Shown piece by piece: positions 55,665 to 64,000 of a stretch of DNA of 64,000 nucleotides. Source of the stretch: Chrysopilus asiliformis (taxonomy: Eukaryota > Arthropoda > Insecta > Diptera > Rhagionidae); NCBI GenBank assembly GCA_964034945.1, contig OZ035963.1:67538682-67602681 (forward strand), given 5' to 3'. The translations under genes were made by a program, and so were the position numbers. Under the pieces are notes generated by a model, which was given only the letters and a program-made list of their open reading frames with translations, was not told where the DNA came from and made no database searches. How positions within the stretch are numbered: position 1 is the first letter of the stretch; every line of letters begins with the position of its first letter.

Positions 55665-55920
55665 TACACCAGGGTGTTTGTTATGATAAAGGATTTTGAT
55701 TTCAGCATGTCTGTCCGTGAACACCATAACTTTCGAAAGGATTGAGCTAGAGATTTGAAATTTTGTATAGTTACGTTTCTCGTGAATGGCTAGGCTAAGT
55801 TCTTGGACGAGGAAAATTGAACCTCCTTCCCCCCGCCACCATACAAACGAAACAGTTTTTCGCAATTTTCTCGGAAACGGTGAGCCATCTTGAATTTTTT
55901 TTAAAATTGTATTTTTCATC
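55665..55920 (-). repeat. R1 dispersed repeat copy (minus orientation)
   Basis: It begins 'attacaccagggtgtttgtt'. It then carries, inverted, the R1 phrases for cagacatgctg, aagttatggtgttcacg, tttcgagaaaattgcgaaaa and tgtttcgtttgtatgg. Together with 53545-53895 it forms a widely spaced inverted pair (about 1.8 kb apart). Confidence 0.65.
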
Positions 55921-56699
55921 AATGTACAGAAAATTCCAAAATTTCAGGAAAAATGAATATCAAATTTTTAAGGAAACATCCAAACTTTTGTGTTCTCAGA
56001 CGTGGTGACCACAAATTTATTAAAAGCAAAAATTCTGAATGCAAACGAAAAAACTGATGAATAAAATAAACAAATGGTAATAATTTTCAATCTGCCCATT
56101 CGGTTGGACTTGGTGTGACTTCTTAGTACTTTGACTTCTCGGGGCGCTTTATTGCTCCCAGTCCAATCGTCGTAATCGCACGACCCCGGGGCTCCATTGA
56201 CGCCTCGAAACCTGAAGTCCATCCGTCCATTCGTTCACTCAACTGAATTGGATTGTGAATACCACAGCAAAAGGGTATGGCATGGCCATGCGGTTTATAT
56301 CAATTTTGTGATATTGCCCATCGGTTCCCCCAGGGGGGGAAAACTTCATCCTCTGCTTGCTTGGTTATTACGCTTGAACTTGTCAGAGATGGGATTGAGG
56401 AAACGAAAAATAAGATAAAGAACAAACAGATGAAGTATTAAAAATATTTATAAGTTCAACACGTGACTTTTCTATTGTGAAGTCACGCGTGATTTAGAAG
56501 GCAGCGATTTAGTGATGAATTCATTGAGAAAATTTCATCTACATCCGTTTATATTGTAAGACTTTGCCAATTCAAAAAACCACCTTGGAACAGTTCAAAA
56601 AATATCGACACTAAGAATATCTGAAGAAAATTGTAAAAAAAAATGCTGCCGATATTTCAGGCAAAATCTCTGATTTAAAAAATCCGGACAAACTCCCGA

Positions 56700-56885
56700 T
56701 ATTTTTGTCTGTCAGTCTGTGTACAAGATTTCTCAAAAACTATTTGAGCTAAAGGTATGAAATTTTACAGAATATTCCTGAAACGGGACGAGCCTATCAA
56801 TTTTTGGTGAAAATTCGTTAACTGGAAGTAACCAAAATGAGTTTTCAAAAATATCGAATTCGTTCTTCGCGATTTTTTCGGAAAT
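56700..56885 (+). repeat. R3 dispersed repeat copy 1
   Basis: It shares, in the same order, 'gtacaagatttctcaaaaac', 'tttttggtgaaaat(t/c)(c/t)gtta' and a 'gattttttcggaaa' word with 63060-63225. It is noncoding and of unknown class. Confidence 0.55.
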
Positions 56886-58372
56886 CATGCGTAAACTAAT
56901 ATTTTAGTCGCCGGATTTTAGTATAAATTCCGCAGAAACTTAGATTTTGTCTAAGAAAGTCATATCCGATTTTTTTTATATACAAAAGACAATTGCTGAT
57001 CACATAAAAATATTTTCCTAATCATTCCACGTCTATAAACGGATCTTCTCTACACACACTTCACTAACATCCGTTGGATTCGAAAAATGACTCCTTGGCC
57101 ACCAAATTCGGTTCATTCCTGAAGAAACCTTCTGGACGCTTCAAGATGGCTGACATCTTTGTTGTGCTAACCTCAATGAATCAAAGCAGCTTCGTGGATG
57201 CTGGTGAATGTGGCCAGAAGTTAACCACTTGGGCCACATGGGAATTTCCTCAAGGCAAACAATAAAAGGGTGCGGGTACTCTCTATTCCTAGCAAATTCT
57301 TCTCATGGGATGCTACAGAAGGCAGGCAAAGTGGGTCTCGACTAGTGTGGAATTAGGGAATCCATTCTGCAGACCCCTCACTCCGTGCTATTAGAGAAAT
57401 ACCCAACGCCGAAGGAATTATCTTGAAACTTTCCCGTTGAAATGATTTATAGCGAACAGTTGATGGGGACATTATCAATGAAGTCATTTGATATTTAGGA
57501 TCGAAGACTTTATCTTGAATAGAATTTACTCATCCTCCTCTACTGTGTTCCAAGTGGGTAAACTTCACTATGGCATCATGGCAAGTGTCGTAATTGATTA
57601 GATTGGATTATTTCTGTCGATGGACGAAATTTATCTTTGCAAGCTCTTCATTTGGAATTTTCTGTTTGATTTGAATTTTCCATCCACTCAGCAGTAGTAC
57701 AAACTATGAGGAATGGTTTAAATGTTGGCTGGCATGGCATGAATAAAATCACAGCGAAATTAAGCAAAAGTTATGTGTTTTCTTTCATTTTTAGTTCTTT
57801 TTTTTGTCAAATTTTCATGACGATAACACAACGGAAAAATCCCTTTCCCCATCAGGACTTTCATGTTCAGAAGCTCGTAGGAAATTCATTTTTAATTATA
57901 TGTACTCGTCGTAGAGTGGGAAATCATCTGGCGCTGACTGATGTTGGTTGGCTTGGCTAATTTGATGCTGGTTCCATAATTTGTTTTCCTCGTTGGCTGA
58001 CGGGAAGATAATCGGAAGTAATTGATGCCGCAATGCCTGTCAAATTCTGTTACATAAAATCACATTTTCATGTCACAATGTCTTAATCAGGAAGGACGGG
58101 GGGGTTTTTTTTACAAAATTAGTCTTTGTGACATTTCATTTTGTATGGGTATTAAATATTTTACGAAGTAAATTTTTCATAATTGCTTTCAGTGCCAAAA
58201 ACGTGCAGAAAATTTCATTGTCTTTTGTTTTCGTTTGTTTTTTGTATATTAATTTTAACGAGTAAATGCCAATTAATTTTAGATAAGTACATTGAAAATC
58301 GTTTATAGCGTCATGCCAGCTATTATGATGATATCCTAGGGTGCCCATAAAATACCATCATGGTAATTTTTG

Positions 58373-58557
58373 CAGAGATGGAGACCGGTTTTTTGAACCG
58401 AATCAAAAACCACTGACCCATTGAAGTTTTAGGAAACCAAGAACCAAAATTTTTGAAATTTTAAAAATCAGAAATCCAATTCACCATTGAACCAAAACCG
58501 AACCACACTCAGAACAGTTTTGGTTCGCATTTCTGAGGTTTCTCTACCGATCTCTAG
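58373..58557. repeat. GAACC-rich MITE copy 1
   Basis: It starts gcagagatggagaccggttt and ends with the roughly inverse ggtttctctaccgatctcta. The interior 'aaccgaatcaaaaaccactg' and 'ttttggttcgcatttctg' words recur in the copy at 62390-62543. Confidence 0.45.
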
Positions 58558-59988
58558 ATTCATTTTCCACAGATTTTCCGCAACTAAAATATACAAACAA
58601 CTAAAAAAATCTACATAATTCAGAATCGAAAATACGTAATACATTTGCGTTTGTCATGTGTTATAAAAGCCCGCAGTTTTCAAAACCATCCGCATTTACA
58701 TAAATGACTGACATTTTGTGTAAGACATAAAATCAAATCGATAAAAAAACAATTTCTACTTTGTATTTTTAGTTACATTTGATGGATAAGATTGAAAATT
58801 AGTCATAATGAATTGCTATAAGGGTGCATTTAGAAAAGAAAATGTAGAAATTAATAATCGCTTCTTTTGTAAAGATATCCGATACCCTTATCAAAAATTT
58901 GTCATAATGAGACGATATCTATTTAATTGTATTCAATTTCCAATTAGTTTGGGATGAGTAGGGATTGAACTTTTCGATTTTGATGATCAATTATTTGAAA
59001 TGTATTTTGGATATGTATTTATTGTGGAAGTTTTTCGTGATTTTCATTAAACCTCAACGAATTTTTGGAGTTTTAGTTCTTGAAGACAAATTCTTTAATA
59101 GTGAAAAAATCACTACGAAATATTTCCCATGATTCGTAGATTCTTTTACCTGCGTCGTATTTATTTCAAGTAATACCTTATTCTCAAAAAAAAATTACCT
59201 GCGGCGCATTACTATCGCATTTTTGAAGCTTTGGAAACAGTCTCTTGTACTTAGACATTTCTTTTGATTTGTAAAGAATACGCCGACCGTGGAAATATCA
59301 TATTTTCCTAATTGTGATTGTATTTTTATTGATTTCGAGAAAATCCCTTATATAAATTGTCAGAAAGTAGTTTCTTTCTCAAGCAATCTTTCAATAGCAC
59401 AAGACATTCGATACATAATATAACAAGTCGTAAGATAATAAGGAAAAACATATATCAAATCGCATAACGATAAAAATATTATACAAATCTAATGGCGTTA
59501 AATTTCATTCGCTTGCCCACACAAAATCAAATCAAATTGAAATACGGATTTGAATATCAAATCACCTTTAAAATTTCTTAGATTGTATTTGCTCTTACAC
59601 TGCAATTGGTCTTATCATTAGAAATTGTTTGAATTATCAAGCGATAAAGATTTCGTTTCTATAATTTTGTTGCTGTGAAATAACGATAAAAAAGAATAGA
59701 ATCAGTTGCGTAACTACAAATACTTGGGCTTGAGCCTGCTAACTCAAGTTAGTGTCCGCCGAAGTATCGTCAAACCCGCCATTAGTCCCCAAAAGTTCTA
59801 AAATGTTCAATAGATTTTCAGTAAAAAATCTCAATTACTCAAAATTTTAGGACTTTTTTGAGGTACTAAAATTTGAAAACATTTTTTCAGGTACCTTCAA
59901 GGGTTCCACATTGCTTGATCCTGTATCTCTAGTTACACCGCGGCTCCAATATTTATTTTTACGACATCATTGATTTAATTTTGAAATT

Positions 59989-60115
59989 TACATCCCGATT
60001 CTGATAGTCGTGTCGTTTCCGAAAAGAATCGTTTCACATGTTTTTGAAAAGCACTAACAACAACACGTAAAACGACTCTTGTCGAAAGCGACACGACTAT
60101 CAGAATCCGGATGTT
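59989..60115. repeat. Hairpin MITE
   Basis: The left arm tcccgattctgatagtcgtg (59993-60012) pairs with the right arm cacgactatcagaatccgga (60092-60111). The inner 'aaacgactcttgtcgaaagc' also occurs at 1979-2005, marking a dispersed family. Confidence 0.65.
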
Positions 60116-61222
60116 AATCTCAATGCACGGATGCGATTAAGTTTGCTGTCACCATTAAAAACTTGCAATTATTTTGATCAAAATGTTACTAAAATAACAT
60201 TTGATTTGCTGACGCCAGCACTACTGCTAAGGAGTTCGTTATAATCGTTTGCATTGTTTATTGCTTGATAATTTTGTGATACAGAGAAATGTTTAGTCTG
60301 ATCAAAAGATTTCCAATAAAATCTCCCTAAACAGTAGCCCGATTCGTTGAATTGTTATCGTTTTTGGAGCACAAATCTTCTCAAATATCAATTGCCCAAA
60401 GTGAAACTTCCTGATATACGAGTACGCATAGTTTCAACGAAGTGTTTTTATTTTATTTATTTATTTAAAAGCAGATTTCGTGTCTTTGTGTTTATCTTGC
60501 AGATTAAAACACTTTAGACCTCTTAGCTTTATTAACCCTTTTTGCGAAGTCGAACTACTGATAAAGATGTCGAGATTAATCGATTTTTTGTTTTTGCCGC
60601 GAGAAATTTCCACAGTTTTGTGTGACTTTGAATGGATGTGGAGTGGAAGTGAGGTTTCTTAAATTGGTGGCAAGTTGGCACCTTAGAAATGGCAAACATT
60701 CCACTTTGCACCTCCCAGATAAATCGCTCAATCCTACTTTCATCGCTTGCGATATTGTCATACCTAAACCTTGCCTCATGTCGGTTTTTTCCACACGTAC
60801 ATTACAATTTTTTTGGCAAGCGAAATATTCCGTATATTCCGGCGACTTGCGCATTTGGCAATTGAAAATTGCTCGATTTTTTGGGAGAAAAGGGGACACC
60901 ATTTCCCCATCAAATACTATTGTTGTTGCTGCTAATATGTTTCAGCTCTTTGTTTGTTTACTAACAATAAATTCAACGTAATTATGCTTAAGTTGTTAAA
61001 CGAACAATCAAATAAAATTCACATCTGTACATTGAACTTTTCGTCAATTGGTATATAATTCGGTGTGTTCTTATCTTTATTATTTGATTATTTAGTCAAA
61101 TTGTCTATTTGTGATCCAATTTAGGGAGAAATTTAAATGTCTTCGCTATAAAAAAATATATATGCGTTCTTCGACTTTTATGATGTTTATAAAAGTACCT
61201 GAATACAAAAATATTGGACTCT

Positions 61223-61336
61223 TACAGGCCTATTCTGGCGACTGTCAATGACTGATTACTAGTCACAAGAGTCTCAAATTCTATGGGCTTATGACCTATG
61301 ACTTAAATGTAACAACGCCAGAATAGGGCTTTTATA
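61223..61336. repeat. Short inverted-repeat element
   Basis: The ends 'ggcctattctggcg' (61228-61241) and 'cgccagaatagggc' (61317-61330) are inverse. The interior has actgattactagtca and related words. Noncoding. Confidence 0.5.
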
Positions 61337-61649
61337 CTCATATTTTATAAATAATCGATTGAATGAAGATGTGCGTTTTTAGCTCTGACTTTTTTTTAAG
61401 AAGAATTCTAAATATAGACAAAAAATATGTGAGCATTTTAGCGATGAATTTATGGAAATTCCGAGTAAAATTTAGTTTACATTGAAAAAGACGTAAATAG
61501 CTTTTGTTCCTTGAAGATTGACAGCTGTTTGATGGAATGAATTTTGTCATTTCTAGTCGACAGGACAATGAGAATTTTTTTAAATAAATAAAATTTGACA
61601 TTGATGCTGAGTTCTAGCATAAAGTCGCCTACATATACTCAGGTGGGAG

Positions 61650-62006
61650 AGATAGTTAATTTATAATGGCAAATCAGGACTATAATTAAAATTATTAACT
61701 TCAGTTACAAAAATAGTCAATTTAACTACAAAATAGTAAATTTTACTATTAAGTAGTTAAATTTATTATAAAAATTTTTGCAAATGAAATTAACTGTTCA
61801 GTCAACATAGAATATTTTTATTATGAATTTAACTGCTTGATAGTAAAATTTACTCTTTTGTGGTTAAATTGACTATTTTTGTAATTAAAATTTACTATTT
61901 TGTGGTTAAATTGACTATTTTTGTAATTAAAATTAACTATTTTTGTAATAGTCACGATTCCGCAATTAAAAATAGTTAGATTTACTATCCTTTCTCTGCG
62001 TGTAAA
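61650..62006. repeat. Foldback repeat with 42-bp internal periodicity
   Basis: Multiple 'actatttttgtaattaaaat' units repeat at a 42-bp period on the right side (about 61845-61945), with their inverse on the left (about 61690-61760). The right end 'cctttctctgcgtgtaaag' is inverse to the 14613 fragment's 'tacacatagagaaa'. The minus-strand open frame here is only a repeat product. Confidence 0.55.
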
Positions 62007-62389
62007 GCGTTTTTTTTTTTCAAAGACGTGCTTTAGGTGACATTTTGAATTAGTTGCAAAGATTTTTGCGTTTAAAATGAAATCTTTGTTAAGTCTTCTT
62101 TCGATGAGGACTCTTTTTTTTGGAGATCGAAGATTTGAATACATTTGTACGATCCTCCAAATCCTTAGGGCTGGTTGTGGGAGGAAGGGGCATAGTTTCA
62201 TCTCTAGCACTTACTAAAAACTTTTAAGTCAAAACCAATTACAGTCCGACACTCATTCTGGCGGACTCAATATAACAGCCTTTTCTGGGTAATTTGAAGT
62301 CGCTGAATTTGACCGTGATTTTGCTATCTAGAAAATACTCTTATATTGCGTGCACAAAAAAAAGTCTGCTTTTGTCGGCCTGTGTTATC

Positions 62390-62543
62390 AGAGATGCAAA
62401 CCGGGTTTTTTTTTAGTCGAACCAAAAACCAACAAAACATTGGAATTGTAGTAAACGACAACCAGAGCCAAATTTTAAAATTTTCAATAACCAAAACTAA
62501 AAGCTGAACCACATTTAGGAAACTTTTGGTTTGCATCGCTGCA
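62390..62543. repeat. GAACC-rich MITE copy 2
   Basis: The ends cagagatgcaaacc and, inverted from the right, cagcgatgcaaacc (13 of 14) look hAT-like, but no 8-bp duplication is visible. It shares interior words with 58373-58557. Confidence 0.5.
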
Positions 62544-62710
62544 AATTATTTAAAGTAGAGAAAATCCTCAAATATATCAAATAATCAAGAATAATTCTTT
62601 GTACCTAATTAAATAAATCCTTTGTTCATTTAAATTTAATCTTCTTAAGATATTTTATTAACAAAATTTTGAAATTTTCGAGATGACAACTTCAAAAGTT
62701 GGACGTACAT

Positions 62711-62766
62711 AAAACCAAATATTAGGGAAGTTAATCTATCTCTTAACTTCCCTAATATTTGGTTTT
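62711..62766. repeat. Perfect 24-bp-arm hairpin
   Basis: 62711-62734 and 62743-62766 are exact inverse copies (core aaatattagggaagttaa) around an 8-nt loop. Confidence 0.8.
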
Positions 62767-63059
62767 TTAATAATTTACACAGAATGTAATAGAAATTATT
62801 TTACCTTTATTTCTTTATCATCATTCAGAAAACTCACTAAAATTCTACCTCTGTCAATTTCAATTTATCGCCTAAATTGACGTCATTTGAATGTCACATT
62901 AATTTAGTTTCTATGCTTCCGCCTTCTTTTTGTTCATTTCTAAAAATAGTAAAACGTTTTAAAATTATTATTAGTTGATTGACGTTTTTTTTTTTACTAT
63001 TGACACATTTTTTTTCTTATACGTAGTATTTTGCCTAAAACACATTTCCCGAGTCCTTC

Positions 63060-63225
63060 TGTCTATTGGTCTGCGTACAAGATTTCTCAAAAACTGCTTG
63101 AGCATATGAAATGAGATGTACTGATAATTTTTGGTGAAAATCTGTTAATCGGAAATGACCTTAATGGCGGCTTTTTAAAAATTTCAAATCCTTTTTTTGG
63201 GGATTTTCTCCGAAACTAAGTGTTT
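63060..63225 (+). repeat. R3 dispersed repeat copy 2
   Basis: Same orientation as 56700-56885 (see there). It includes gtacaagatttctcaaaaac and atttttggtgaaaatctgtt. Confidence 0.55.
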
Positions 63226-63479
63226 TTTAGTAATATTGTACAGCAGTTGAAGACAATAAAATTTCCTACATGTTTGTCTTTAACCATTAATTTTGATCTC
63301 AAAAATTAATGGTTTTTTGCTAGTAGTATGTGTGAAGTGACTGAATGACAATGACATTCTTCAGCATAAATACATAAAATAATTTATTCAGTTCTGGTTT
63401 TTCCATTGATTGTGAATTAGAATCGATAAAACAGGCACCGGATGTAAATCATTCATCCTCCTCTCCTTCTCTCGTCTCC

Positions 63480-63625
63480 TGATCCTTCTGTATTTAGAAT
63501 ATGATTTTGCAAATACCGTTCCATATATCAAAATCCAACCGGGCGACTCCTTTCTCCCTCTCCCATTTAAATGGATTTAAAAAACAACTTTTTGGCTTTT
63601 CTCATATCGAGTATTTGACGAACAA
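63480..63625 (-). repeat. R1 dispersed repeat fragment (minus orientation)
   Basis: 'atatcaaaatccaaccgggc', 'ctctcccatttaaatggat' and 'gtatttgacgaacaattgta' are the inverse of R1 5' words. It is truncated. Confidence 0.5.
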
Positions 63626-64000
63626 TTGTACGTTTTTTTTTATGTTTGATGCGTAAAGCTAACATAAATTATACTTAAATAGAATCACATTCCTTAGCTT
63701 TGTTTGTAATCAATTTAATGCCTCTTGACGTCCCTTATCACAATAATACGATACTTTTATCTTTACAGAATTTGTTTAATCGATAAACTTAATATTAAAT
63801 CGAATTCTTATACTAATATTGAGTTCAAAACTTTATAAAAAAAAACAAACAACGAGTAAGTTGTTCGACGGGAGCAAAAGGTGGAGATGCCAGGGGGAAA
63901 GTACATACCAGTCATATACGATACGAGACCCACTTAAGGCGTGAGAATCGATCATAAATTTCGTCGTATTTCATTCATATTTCATACATGACGGAATAAT

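Larger units (their letters stand above)
41903..64000 (+). other. Presumed intron 1 of the 41594 gene, or intergenic
   Basis: No coding exon was recognised in these 22 kb. Named repeats are listed separately. Blocks of mixed, less repetitive composition occur at about 43650-44170, 46020-46500, 51790-52310, 55150-55470, 56100-56420, 57050-57960 and 60560-60980. They could be conserved regulatory DNA or missed exons, but no frame in them shows recognisable protein similarity. Confidence 0.4.

Noticed and set aside
61821..62210. 129-codon minus-strand frame with repeating N/F/K residues
   Set aside because: Product of the 42-bp repeat in a foldback element.
1..64000. CRISPR arrays, bacterial operons, ribosome binding sites, rRNA genes
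   Set aside because: None seen. Splice sites, intron structure and transposon types show a eukaryotic nuclear sequence.

Overview
The window looks like arthropod, most likely insect, nuclear DNA. It is strongly AT-rich, with spliced genes whose introns have GT..AG ends, densely seeded with short hairpin-type transposon remnants. The best-matched proteins resemble insect Ork1 and insect/animal DHX57. The species cannot be named from the sequence.

Layout. (1) 1-9170: no gene seen; several MITE-like repeats. (2) 9171-11430, minus strand: a 5'-truncated non-LTR (LINE-type) retrotransposon with a 627-codon uninterrupted reverse-transcriptase frame, a short hairpin and an AATT-type 3' tail. (3) 11430-18210: no coding sequence recognised; dispersed repeats. 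(4) 18211-30790, plus strand: an Ork1-type two-pore-domain potassium channel, reconstructed here as six coding exons (839 residues). Exons 2-5 carry the channel core. One long GC-richer last exon carries the cytoplasmic tail. (5) 30791-32404: spacer with the Ork1 polyadenylation signal and a large foldback repeat. (6) 32405-37254, plus strand: a DHX57-type helicase in seven exons (1270 residues) with UBA, RWD, CCCH zinc finger, DEVH helicase and C-terminal domains. (7) 37255-41593: spacer with a nearly perfect 161-nt palindrome and a CpG-richer, promoter-like block. (8) 41594-41902, plus strand: the first coding exon of an unidentified secreted or type I membrane protein (signal peptide, furin-like site, Pro/Thr-rich linker). 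It ends in a consensus splice donor, and no later exon was recognised in the remaining 22 kb. That stretch is probably its first intron or intergenic DNA and is rich in repeats. One of these is a complete hAT-type MITE with an 8-bp target duplication, nested in an older element.

The three host genes lie on the same strand. They have no evident functional link: a leak potassium channel, an RNA helicase and an unknown secreted protein. The most unusual material is in the repeats: a hAT MITE that resembles a mammalian family, a pair of matching hairpins bracketing the first pore exon of Ork1, and an inverted-repeat insertion in a DHX57 intron that may carry a gene fragment.
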